Of a stretch of 39,010 nucleotides of DNA, positions 11,053 to 24,100 are shown piece by piece. Under the pieces are notes generated by a model. That model was not told the origin of the DNA and did not search any database. It worked only from the letters and a program-made list of their open reading frames with translations. The position numbers and the translations under genes are program-made. This DNA is from Polysphondylium violaceum (Eukaryota > Evosea > Eumycetozoa > Dictyosteliales > Dictyosteliaceae): assembly GCA_000277445.1 (NCBI GenBank), contig AJWJ01000200.1:1-39010 (forward strand). Direction: 5' to 3'. Position 1 is the first letter of the stretch, and each line of letters begins with the position of its first letter.

Positions 11053-11541
11053 TTATTTCTTTACAAGAGTGATTTCGAGATGTCTTGTGAGTGTAGGTGT
11101 GGTGTCGGTGGCCATGTCCATTGTCGAATGAATTGTCTGTGTTGTTGGATTGAATTCAAACACACGTACTACATCTTTAGTGTTTGGACTCTTTGCAGTG
11201 GGTGTTCTTGCAATCGATGTCAATTTCAATGTTAGTGTATGTGGAGTGGTGAGTGTGCCTTGGTAGATTTCAGTGACACCTGTTGGTTCTGAATTTACAA
11301 ATTCAATGGTACCATTGGCGGGGAATCTAAGGTATCCACTCTCTGTATGTAATGGTTCTCCCTTACTGTTCCATGTCTTTTGTTGATAATGAATAAAAGG
11401 TTTACTGGGTGGACCTGCAGTAAAATCAATTTCCTCTGTGTAGGTGAATGGTGGGATGGTGGGATACTCGCCTTTACCTCCCTCTCCTCTAAATTTACCG
11501 ATTAGCCATGATGCTTTTTCTATGTTTGGATGAATACTCAT
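11053..11541 (-). CDS. Nitrobindin-like heme-binding beta-barrel protein (THAP4 C-terminal domain family)
   Basis: Single exon, 162 residues. The N terminus has the family signature: a W-L-I-G-x-F-x-G-x-G-x-G-x-Y-P run at residues 12-27. Next comes FTYTEEIDF, then strands with ESGYLRF and GTIEFV, and a C-terminal histidine in LTRHLEITLVKK (His154), the position of the proximal heme ligand in nitrobindins. The length matches free-standing nitrobindins of plants and bacteria. Known members bind ferric heme in a small beta-barrel and react with nitric oxide or peroxynitrite. There is no signal peptide, so it is cytosolic. It converges with the Asn/Asp-rich gene (46 bp between stop codons) and its promoter faces that of the RNF213-like gene. 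Confidence 0.85.
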   Translation of the reverse strand: MSIHPNIEKASWLIGKFRGEGGKGEYPTIPPFTYTEEIDFTAGPPSKPFIHYQQKTWNSKGEPLHTESGYLRFPANGTIEFVNSEPTGVTEIYQGTLTTPHTLTLKLTSIARTPTAKSPNTKDVVRVFEFNPTTQTIHSTMDMATDTTPTLTRHLEITLVKK

Positions 11542-11997
11542 TGTTATTGTTTAATTTATATATCTATAGCTCTGATCTGAAATTAATTTGTGTGAATGTC
11601 TGTTCGTGAAAAAAAAAAAAGAATTTAAAATTTAAAAAAACATCGAGAAATCTCTATTTCAAGTATTTAGTCTAAAAAGGCACTTTATTTATTAATTTAT
11701 TTATTGCTATAAAGCTTTTATTTATTTATTTATTAGATATATTTTGATCAATAGATTTAATATTTGTTCTCATCTTACATATTTCTATTCGAGATAGATA
11801 TTGAAAAGATTATGCCTAAATCAATACATCGATGGGGAGATTTAAATCACAAACATTTTCCCCACAGCTCCCCCACTTAAAATTTTAACTTTTTCACTCA
11901 TTGTGTTTTTTATTTTTTCACTCCTTATCAATCAATTCATCTTTTCTGCTCTCATTCATTTTTGATAATTGATTGTATTTTATATAACTTTATCAAA
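11542..11997. promoter_or_regulatory. Divergent promoter region of nitrobindin and RNF213-like genes
   Basis: About 455 bp between two divergent start codons. It contains TTTA tetranucleotide repeats (about 11685-11740), a C-rich island with CCCCAC/CCCCCAC near 11860-11875 that stands out in A/T sequence, and two copies of TTTTTCACTC about 25 bp apart (near 11890 and 11914). No gene was seen. The C-rich island is a plausible transcription factor site but this is inference from composition alone. Confidence 0.4.
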
Positions 11998-12049
11998 ATG
12001 GATACAAATTCTATTGATCCATCTATTCAACCAAATCAATTAGGTTCAA

Positions 12050-12107
<58 letters not shown>

Positions 12108-15100
12108 TCATATTAATAGTAAGAATATACCCGACAATGCGGCTCAAAGTATCAATCATGACCCACCCCTAGTTATGGCTGAAGTTGTTAAGGCACATAT
12201 GAGTATGTCAAATTCTCTTTCTAATTTAACTCAAAAAGCTATGGATGAAGTAAGGGTTAAAACTGAAAAGTATATGCCAATAAATAGAGATGTTGTTTCA
12301 AATACACCTAGTTCATCATATACCACCACAACAACAAATTCAAATACTACAACGATCCAAAACCAAAACTCTTTAAAACAAAAAAATTTACAGTTTACTG
12401 AGCAATCTCAACTCACTTCTGAACATATTAGTCAACTTATTCTAGCCGCTAGTCAAGTTACAAGAAAGGTTGTTCAACCAATAAACAACAAAATTTTGCC
12501 TCAACATGATGAAAAGAAAGAAAAAAAAGGATTGATGGGAAAAATTAGTATAGCAGTTGGGGCAGTGAAAGGCAAGATAGTGGGTCAAAAGATTTCAGAG
12601 ATAGTTGAGAGAGATATTGATAGTGGTTGGTTTTCAAAAATTGTGTTGAAAGAAAAACAAGAGAAAGAAAAAGAAAAAGAATTTAAAAAGATAGTTCATT
12701 CTTCAAAGTCTCAATACCCAGTTCAAATTTTATGGTTTATTATCATCAACTTTGATACTTTTAACCAACCATCATATGACGGAAAAGTACAAATCTTGTC
12801 AGATTTAATTGATCTCATTTTGATTAATCAAGTTGATGATAATAGCAATAATGAACTAGCCTCTGAGAATAAAGCTGCCAATACCACCAGAGTTTTCTCG
12901 AGTCAAAAAAAAGAGTTTAATATTTTTCTCAATGGCATTGTTCATTTTCCAATCGAGATTGTAGTTTTTTTTATAGTATATGGTTTCAAGCATTCTTTAT
13001 TTCCTGAAGATAAAATATTGATTCCCTTTTCAGATAATATAAATAATCAAGTCATTTTATTAGATTTAACAAAGAAAATGTTTCTACCATTTTCGTTTTT
13101 ACAACCTCTTTTACTTCATCTTGGTTTAACTAAACTGGTAATTAAAATTATACTTTGTTTTGCTATCCTTTATTTAAATAATACTAATATTAAATACAGA
13201 AAAATAATAATAATAGTATTGTAAATATTTTATTTCTCTTTAAAGTTTTAGGTTCTTTCCAAGCTACTGATCAAGAGATTAAATCAAAAATTACATCAAT
13301 CACAAATGGTAATTATTGTTTTACATATAAACAAACTTTTAATATTCTGTAAAGATAATTATATATATATTTACTTATTTCCCAATATGATTTAGATCTT
13401 ACCGATGTAAGATCTCTTGAAAATTGTTTAATTAGAGTTTTATTTTTAAATGTACTAGAACTCCATTGGAATATGGACCTGAAATCCAATTTAGATGTTT
13501 TAAAAATTTTTACTCATCTCCTTCGACTAGATAAAAAAGTATTTTATCAAGTTCAATCTTCTTTTCCCTTAATTGATCAAAAAGTTTGTACTGAATTACA
13601 GAGTTTAAAACTTTCAACCGTTATAAAGTAAGTGTTAGTCATATTTTATTTTTTGACATTTATACTAATAATAATGTATAATTAGATTATTAGGAAAAGA
13701 ACAATTTATTCCTTTCTTTGAGCAAGTCTCAGATACATTACTTGACAAATTCAAAAAAGAAGAGAAAAACAAAGAAGTTTTTTTATTGAAAAGCAATAGT
13801 AATTTTATCAATGATTTAAAGAAATTGGTTTTGAACAATACAAAGGATGTATCTTTTCTTTTAGATTTATCTTTAAGTACTGATATATCTCAATTCAAAA
13901 TTGTTGTACGTATAATTGAATCATTTTCGATTTGTTTATTTATAAATAAACTAATATTTTTATTTATTAGATTCCATCTTTAAATACTCAGCATTTGGAT
14001 CCATTAAGCCTCATTAAAATTGAACAGAAGTATATTGAAAATAATGTTTTGTCCAAAGATACTCATAATCATTACTTTTCTATGAGTTTTGAAATTAGTA
14101 AAAGTATAGATTTTCATCAATTAGAAAACATGATTTCTGCTATTAATGGAAAACCACCTCCTTTGTTGGCTATTTTTATGTTACAAAGAAAAGGTGAAGA
14201 GATGTTGAAAAATATTCTCAATATCACAGCTTCAGATCTAAAAATACATGAGGTCGAACTAGGTGTTAAACATTGGAAAGAAGAAACAGTTTTATTAAAA
14301 GAAATATTAAATACTGTAAGTTGAGTATATTTTAACATTAACATTCTATTCTAATCATTAGATGTTGATTATTTATTAGTTATCTCTTCAATATAGACAA
14401 GTGCTTGAAAAGATATATAATGAATATACACAATCTACAGAACGTGAAGTCACATTATTTAGCTTATTGAGATTGGGTTTAAGCAAATCCAATGGTGACC
14501 TTGTTGGTATTCCATTAGCCGATGACATGAAAAAAGAATATAATTTATACAAGGATGAAATGAGTAGTTTGGAAGATTTGATTGGATATCTTGTAAAAAG
14601 CTTTGGTTTCCCTATGTTTACCGGTGTCAAAAAAGGATTACATTTACAAGGTTTAAAGGAGACTGTGAAAAATATGGAATCTTTTATCACAACTACCCCT
14701 TGTCACATGTTTTCAAAACCTTTAGAACAACAATATTTAGAAATGATTAAAGTTTTAGTTGCCAAAAAATCCAGACTCTTTGAAATTCTCTTTCAATTTA
14801 ATATAAAGAATCTTAAAAAGATAAACCCTGTATTTGATATTAATCAAGCTTGTCTAGAGACCAAGCAATGTTTTGAAAGCTTTGTTATCAATGGCAAAGA
14901 TACTCCTCATCGCAAGATTATTAAAAAGTTTTCCGATCAATCGATTAAATTGGAGGCAGAGATTGGTATTCTTTTATCATATTTCAAAACAAAAAAGTCG
15001 GCAAAGGAAATCAAAACAACTCTCAACAATTGTATGGCCGTATATCACATTCGATCCAATATTGATTTGTTTTATTCTTTTCTGGAAAAATGCAACTTTT

Positions 15101-18100
15101 TAGATATCACTGATTTGCAAAAGACCAAAGATGAAATCAAAAAGATATTGGATGACTTTTGTCTTGATAAAAACTTTAATATCACTCGCTCAGATGCCAT
15201 CACCTCTCAGATTTGTAAAAAGCTTGGTAGTCTCAAACATTTTCAAATTCCATTTTTCCAATGGATTCAAATCGATGTTTTGGAATTTTTTGCCACCTTT
15301 AAAGATGAGGCTGATTTTGACCAAAGAAATCAAATCATTACCACAAATCTAGTTTCAGATGAATTTAGTTCGAATCTAGTCGACTCTACTATTCTAGTTT
15401 ACCGATCCTTGTTACCATTGGTTCAGATTTTCAAACATTTTAAAAATGATGATATCCCAATCACTTGGTATCTTGTTGATTTTTGCTCAGAGATTAGTGC
15501 AACCTTACCCAGTGATTCAGATGATATGGATAGACTTGCTCAAAAGATGTTGTTTATTTATGAAAAGATTACCATTGTAAAAAGTCTTTATACCTCTGGT
15601 GGTGGTACATTTACTGGAACTTCCATTTTCCCAACTTTGGTTAAAATATTGAATCATTCGACATTTTATTCATACTCTCCCAAATCATCAAGCAGTGTAA
15701 CTGGCTGGTACATTTCTTTGGAACAAGGTGGTCCAATCACAAGTGAGAAGCTCAAGGATTATGTACGTGGTTTAAAATTACATCCATCCATTACACGAGA
15801 TCAAGTCGAGATATTGAATCTATTTGAAGATTTGTGTAATACCTTGGAAATTATACACAACCAACACAAGGAATTGGATCTACTTTATCATCCAGATCTA
15901 AAAGGGCTCATTACATTTAATATATTGAATAATGATATCCAGTCTATTAAAGCAAGAGCTCAAGATCATTTGGAAACAATTGAGTTATGGAAACAAGAAA
16001 TCCGATCCCTTGTACCAAGAGTTAGACTACTCCGTGTTCCTGGTATTTCTTCTCTTTATCTTAAGGTTGAAAAGCTTTTAAAGGATCCAGAACTACCAGA
16101 CTTTATTTATAAATTGTCACAAACAATCATGTCGTCTCTTAAATATTGTTACTCTTCATCCAATATAGCTTCTGATCAGGTTGAAGAGATCTTAGATTCT
16201 GCCGACTTGGATTTAGGTGTCTCTGTTGCGGAATTTATAAATGTTATATTTACGTTATTTGAACCTGTCTTTGGTAATGATGGCAACATAGATGACAAGG
16301 GTCCTCGTTTAGTGAATTTGGATCCCAATCAAGATTATTTCAAATGTTTAATTGAATTAAATTGTGGACAAACTCCTCATCCAAATCAAATATTCCATTC
16401 AGATACCATTAATAATCAATTGGATGATTTCTTTTATTTATTAGAGAATGTTACCGATCGTAATTTCTTTTTAATTGGTCTTCCGGCCAATGGTTATAGA
16501 CTATTGTCTTGGTTCTCTGAGAAATACAGTGACAATCAGTTAAATAGTTTGGCTCGTCTTTATTTGATTTGTAGAGAGTCTAGTGATATCTTTGAATTCT
16601 TTGAAAAAGAAGAATATGAAAACAAATTCAAATGGGAACAAATCAGAGAGAATTGGGTCAATTCAAAAGATCATCCAGTCAGTAAACTGGTGTTGGTGTG
16701 TGGCGAGAGTGGAAGTGGTAAAACTTTATTTATCAAACAAAAGGCCGAAATGTTTTACATTCCTGTTGTTACTCTCTTAATCCGTCCATCTACATCGTAC
16801 CAAGAGTTTCTCAACATTATAAAGAAACAATCAATCTCTGGTGAATTTGATCAAATCTTTGTACATATCAATGTTACACCTTATTGTAATCAAGAGTTTA
16901 ATCAATTTATTTATCCATTGTTAACCTATGGAATACTGATTGATGAATACACTGGTGAGATCTTTAATATCAATGGTAACTTTTCATTGACCATTTATGT
17001 TGAGATTGGATCACCATTAAAAAGTTTTCCAATTCCAAATGAAAGAACTTCTGCAAACATTTGTAACCATTTTGCAAGATCCAGTATTCCATTGGTGTAT
17101 CATCTTTCAAAAAGAATCGATTACTCTATTGATTGGATAAATGGTCCAGAAGAGATTAAATGTCTGAGTTACTATTACAACCCAAAGACATCCCCATTCT
17201 TTCCAATGCCTCCACATAAAATGATAAATAGAGCCGTGAATGTCGATATTACATTGACAACATACTTTGAACACGTCGAATCTATTCTCGGTAATCTTCA
17301 CACAACCAAGTTTTTGTTGGACTCTAGATATCTCCAACAAAGAAAGAATTTCTTTTTACTTTTAAATGAGAAGTTAGAGTACTTGGATAAATACTTTACT
17401 CATACATCTTATTTAAAACAGCATGCCAAGGATATTGCTTTGTCTCCATTTGATTTGTATAAATTGTTTTTATTGGAATGTGTACAGTTGACTGATCCAA
17501 AGCTCTGTTCAGCCAGTAAAGTGTGGGAGAGTCCCCCATTGATCTGTGTAAAGGGTATTGTTTATTCTATCATCAGCCAACAAATGACAACCTTTGATTT
17601 AAAACCAGAGTTTATAGATTTTAGAGCCCAGGGAAAACTCATTTCAACTCCTCCAGATATCACAACCACTAAGATTAAAGCCAGTGAAGATTTGATTAAA
17701 TTCTGTTCGATTGTAGCTCAAAGCTTTGGAATTGAATCCAGAACTCATATTGTCTACAGTTTGTCCCAGCAATATAATTATGTGTTGACTCCAGAGTATG
17801 CCCTCCGTTTACTTATCTTGCATGAAAAGATAAAGAATCAAAAATCAATGATCTTGACAGGCGACACTGGAACAGGCAAGACTTATATACTCATGTTTTA
17901 CTCTGCTTTGTTGAATGGCAAACATAACGAGTTGCCAAATATTTTATTTGATCTAAAGAAATTCATTCAAGCACAAATGAAGTCTCTAAAACATAGACAC
18001 CATTTTACATTGAATGAAAATGCAGACATTAAAGAACTCTTTGACGATGTGAAATCCATGTACACCATTTGTAACAATGAGGAGAAAGAAATATTTTGCA

Positions 18101-21100
18101 AGAAATTGGAAAGTTTGATCAAAAATCTTTTAATTAAAAATCCATTGATTGATCTCTCACCAGAAAGTTTGTTGGAGAAAATTAAAGTTTTCACGAGTGG
18201 CAGTGTTATTGAGGACATTGGTACCATTGAAAAAGCATTACTCTGTCTAGGTTCCATTAAATTCCACAACCTCTTTCATCGTATAATCATGCACCAAAAA
18301 CTAAATTCCAAGGAATTTAAACAAGAGGTGCAAGAGTTGGTTGAGAAAGCCAAAAAGTTAGACTCTATTAATCAATCGTTAAAGTTGATTGTCTTTATTG
18401 ACGAGTTTAATACATCACCAGATGACACAATGGCATTGATTAATGAATTGTTTATTGATGGAACTATGGATGGAAAGAGTTTGGGTGTTGCAAATATCTT
18501 TTGGGTGGGTGCAATGAATCCTAAATTCAAGTGCAACAATTCCATTGATTTCACAGGCACAGATTCAACGACAATGAAACAAGCCTTTGTGGTAAACGAC
18601 CCTCCTCCCTCGATGGATCAATTAATGTTTGATTTTGGTAAATTTGGCCAAGAGAGCGAAAAAGAGTTTATCCATTGTTTGTTTGAAAAGATTTCTGATA
18701 AAGTAATGTCCAAGGTACATAAAGGTCATTTGGAAGAAGCAATCCTGCAAGGCCAACAAATTCTCAGAGATGCCAATCAAGATAGAACTCATGTGAGCAT
18801 GAGAGATATTATTAGAGCAATAGATATCTACAACTTTTTTGTTAAAAATCCATGTGGAAAGCAAATCATTTTTTGTTCCTCCCCAACTATTTACACAAGC
18901 AATGAAATTCATTGTATAGCATTGGTCCTCAGTATTGCATTGACTTATTATATTCGTTTGATTCCTGGTGTCTTGAGACAAAAGATGGTTAGTCATTTCA
19001 ATGGTTTCCTTAAAGAGTCTTTTGACGAATCTATTGGTTTTCCAATCAACTTTTTCGATATATTCCATCATCAATACTCTTCATTGGCCAAGAAAACTGA
19101 TCTTCCTGAAGGTATAGCTAAAACTGAATCATTGATGTTGAACATATTTTGTACTTTGGTCTCGATAAATTGTAATATTCCATTGTGCATTGTTGGTCCT
19201 CCAGGATGTAGCAAGACTTTGAGTTTTAGTATTATTATGGATAACTTGAATGCAAACAAGTCTCAAAAGAACTCTCCATACCATTTCATGCCCTCTGCTC
19301 AAGCATTCCGTTACCAATGTACTCAACACACCACTGACATTGAGATCAAATCAAAATTTGAACAAGCCATCAATCGTGAAAAGACAATCAATTCTGAGCA
19401 ATCTAGATGCGTTGTTTTCTTTGATGAAGCAGGTCTTGTCAACGAAGATGATTCACCAATGAAGGTGATGCACGATTATTTGGATAAACTTGGAAATAAA
19501 GTTGGTACTTCCAAGGAAAATATTGGTACTATTATCTTGTCAAACAAGATTCTAGATGCTGCCAAAACCAATAGAATGATGATGTTGATCCATCCAGAAT
19601 TAATTAGTGATGACGATGAAAAGTCTTTAGTCATTGGCTGTCTTTATAACAACAAGACTCAATTAACCAAAGAAGAGGAATCTATTGTTAAAGGACTTTG
19701 CAATTCCTACAAAAAGGTCAACAACTATACCAACAGGATCAAAAAGAATCTATTTCATCAAAGAGATTTTGTCTTTTTCCTCAGACATCTCCGAAGAGAG
19801 TATATTGGTAAAAAAGTGGATTTTCCAATGGCTTTATTAGACTCATTGGAAAGAAACTTTAGAGGGATACCTCAAAATGATTTCCATAGTTTAGCCAAAG
19901 AATTCTTTAAAGAATTGGGTCTCGATGAACCACCCTCGATGACAACAGACAATAGTATTCAAATCATTAAAAACTCTCTTCAAGAAAAGATGGAAGATAA
20001 CCAGAATCCCTCAACACTGACATTTAGATACATCATGTGCATTGATCCATCAGAGAATGAATCATCTCTACAAATTCTCAAAGAGATTGGTATTTATCAT
20101 AAAGTAATTAGAGTTGGTGGATTTGAAAACGATAAATCTGAGGAATCATTGGTACAGGTCGTCTCTGAAATTAAATCACTCATGGCAACACCAACCACTG
20201 TTGTGTTGGTAAACACTGAAGCTATCGATGCCTGTTTCTATGAGGTGTTTAATAGGTACTTTTTATTAATGCCATCTGATGAAGCTGATTCCAAATCAAA
20301 CTTTATGGCAAATATTTCATTTGGTACTCATTCCATTTATTGTAAAGTACATCCTGAATTTAAAATCATTATTCATATGCCATTGTCTCGATTAAATCAT
20401 ACCCAGCTACCTTGGTTAAATAGATTTGAAAAGTATTGTCTATCCATTGACCTTTTAAATCATTACAATGTCTTGTCCCAAAATGTATTGAACCAGTTTA
20501 ATCAATTGGAAACAACAGCTGCTCATTTTGTTAAAAGTATTAATTCGAAACAAAGTAATCTTTTAACAGGATTTTCTCAATCCCAAACGATTCCTTCTCT
20601 TTTACATACCTACTTCAAGAGTAAGAATGAAGGAAACAATAGTAATAATTCAGAGTTTTATTTATCCTCAAGTTATCTTACTCCTCAAACAATGATCAAT
20701 TTCAAGATATTACAATTGGCTAGACCAGAGTTGGTCATTAAATATAAAGCTATTTTCCCAACTGAATATTTGAAAGAGTATTTCAATAATCAAGAACACT
20801 TTAGCATTGTTAGATTCCTTCAACAATTATTTGACAACAAATTCAACAAAACTTTGAAACAATCGAACAAATGGAATATCTTTACAAGATCTTCTTTCTC
20901 TTTGATGTCTTTAAAAGAAACAGAGGTTTCAAATATTCTCTCTCATACTCTAACACAAAATCTAGATTCCAAAGAGAGCAGAGAAGTTAGAATTCTCCAA
21001 CTTTCTAGTTTAAATACAAGTTTTGAATGTCAAGCTGTTTTGGAAAGCTTTAAGCAATCTAATAACCAAAAGGTATTGATAGTCATTGCAGACCATTCCG

Positions 21101-24100
21101 TCAATCACAATATATTAAACTTTGTATTTAACATTATGTCTGATCTCGATGAATCAAAGATATTTATAAATATCTATCACTTTTCATCAGAACTCTCTCT
21201 CCTGAATCCCATTAAAATCAATTCGATTTTCTTGAACAACATGGAATTCATCCACATAGATTCATTGGGTGGTAGATTTGATCAAAACAATAATAATGGA
21301 AAATACCAATTCAATTCGGACTCTGACATTAGATCACTTCTTTATCATTCTTGTAATATTCAAGACAAAGAGATTGTAAACTATCAATTTATTTATGAAC
21401 TTTTACAACAACTATTCTTTGACCAACTCTCTACTATTGCAACAGAGATGTCCAACTCTGTTTTCCACAACTCTACTCTTTCCAAAGATATTATAAACTT
21501 TTACAAGAACCCTCAAGAGAGAAAGAAGGTGTTGACTAAACTATTCCAAGAGAATCCAGAGTGGTATCAATGTGTGATTGAAAACTTTACCAACCAATTT
21601 CTCAAAGAGAATTACTTTGAGAATGTTTTACAAAAGATTCCAGATGCAATCTTTTATGGCAAAGAAACACTCCCTATTATAGATGTAATCAAGAGTTCCA
21701 TTATTTCTTTTATTATCCCTTTTATTTCAAGCATTGTTAAATTGTTTTGTAGTAATTTATCCATTGGCTCCATTCTCGATATTTCCAACCAAGCATTTAA
21801 TAATACTGAAAAGTATGAGTTGGTTAAATTGTTTATCAAATCCTCTGAAACTTATACAATAGATTCTGGTATTGTTAAAAGAATGGAACACATTATTTTA
21901 CCAGTTCCAAAACGATACACTCCATCTCTCTTACCATTGTATGACTCTTTGGAACAAAATATGGTGTCGATTTTTAATTCAGTACTCGAAGAATCAGATA
22001 CAAGTGATCATGCAACAAATTACAGATACTATATCAAAACTCTAACAAGTAAACCCTTGAATCTTGTTTTACAATTTATCAATAATTCACCAACTTTATT
22101 GGAATCATTCAAAAGGGACTTTGTCCAAAGAACGCTAGGTATCTCTGAACCAGATATAAGTGATTTCTTTGTCGATATTATGGATTTTATTAAACAGTAT
22201 GATGATCAAGAATATAAACAATACACTCAAATTGTTCAACTATTTATCACCCATCACTATCATTCAGATTTAATTAGATTCCTTTACAACTCTATCACCC
22301 CAGTATCGAAATTAAACAACTCTTCTTTCTCATTCTACAAGGATCTCCAAGAAAAGATTTTATCCAACGCAATGGACCCAGGTGACATCGTGAAATTAAA
22401 ATCATTTTTCATTGATTTCTCTATTAATCAATTATTCCAATACTTTGAAAATATAAAGAATCAAGTCCTTAGTACCACAAATGATAGCGATAATCAAGAT
22501 GAAAAGGAATTACTGATAGAACAAGTACGACTCTGGCTTCGAGTTTGCACAGATCTCTTTAATCGTATAAAAGTTCAAGAAATCATTAAAAATACACATA
22601 GTATTGATCAAGATAAACTGTTTTGCATCCACAATCTCTATCAAGTGTTGACTGGTTTAGAAATTGGAAAATATGAATTACTTTTATCATTCTTTGAAGT
22701 TTGTCATGAGCTAAAGTCTTTGAATATTCTCACTCTCTATCAATTACTTGTCAGCGATGTTCTCTCATTCAAAGTATCTTTATCTAGTGTGTTGGATATC
22801 TTACATCCATTGATTTTATTTGACCAAGATAATCAAAAAATATTTATTTCTCTAATTAATCAACATGATTGTAAAATTCCGATTGGTTGGTCTAGTTTGG
22901 TATTTATAGAGATTTATAAAGTCAACATGACTCGTATTGTAGCTCTATCCAATCAAGAGATTAGATCCAATGTCAAGGTAATTGCATCTCCTTTTTGTGG
23001 TCATTTTGCTCTGCAAAAAGATTTAATGTTGTCTTGGTTCCCAAAGGTCAAAGAGATTGGCACTTTACAAAGCAATGAGCCTTTGGTAGACATCATCTTT
23101 TTTGCATTTAAAGAAATATTTAAATCTGATTATGGCAATAGTCAATTCCTTCAACTCTTTGATAAACAGACAATTTTAACTCCCATGGATAGAATTCAAC
23201 TGACCTCTATTTCTTGTTTGTTTATTGAACAATTGGCCAAAGATATCAATTCCAAGTCTTTTTCCCAACTCTTAAAAGAAATATCCGGAAAAGAAATTCA
23301 AAAAATCTATCAAAAGATTCTAAACTCTAGTTTCCATTCTCAAAATGTTGTCCAATCTTTGATTTACCAAGTCTATTTAACCAAACATTTAATCAATGAT
23401 AAGATTCTATATGACCTTTTACAAAGTAAACCAATTCTCGATGGATTGGGTATTTCCCATTTATATATAGATAAAGAACTTTCATCGATAGATCCTTGGG
23501 CAATGCCATATGTTTATGATCCAAATCATCCACAACACCAACTATATAAATCTATAGTGGATCTTCTTGATCTAGGTTCCATTCCAGAGATATCAGCATT
23601 TATCAAAACAATCAACGAACCCAAGTTGATTGGATTCATTAGAATGGTTCTTTTCATTTTGACATACAAATTCTATATAGATGGTTCAAATGATAAGCTC
23701 TATTTCATAAAGAATATGATTTCAAATGTTGGCATCAAAGATAAACTTGGATTGACACCATACCTTCAACACTTTAGACATTTACTTGATCGTAGATTCG
23801 ATATGAGACATAGTATTAATCAAATTTTATTTGAAAAGTCAAAAGACAAGAGTAAAGAAACTATTATCATGGCTTGGACTATAGTTAATTATTTGGCAGT
23901 GTCGATAGGTTCACCAAATACTCATCTTTATCATGTGATGTTGGATCCCTTTACAGTTATTGGTAGAGATTTTCCAGGTTGTGAAAATAGTCGTTTGGTT
24001 GATTGTAATATGCAATACTCTAATTACAAATCATCGACTACCAACTGCATGGAGGGTATTGTTTTACATAAATTTATTATTACCTCTATGACTTGGTCAA

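Noticed and set aside
11962-11997. Extension of the RNF213-like gene upstream of ATG 11998
   Set aside because: The upstream frame opens with TTG, not ATG, in T-rich sequence; ATG 11998 has an A-rich context and is the first usable start.
13138-13224. Continuation of the first RNF213-like exon to the stop after 13221
   Set aside because: The tail translates A/T-rich intron-like sequence; a GTAATT donor at 13138 and an AATACAG acceptor at 13198-13199 restore a good frame.
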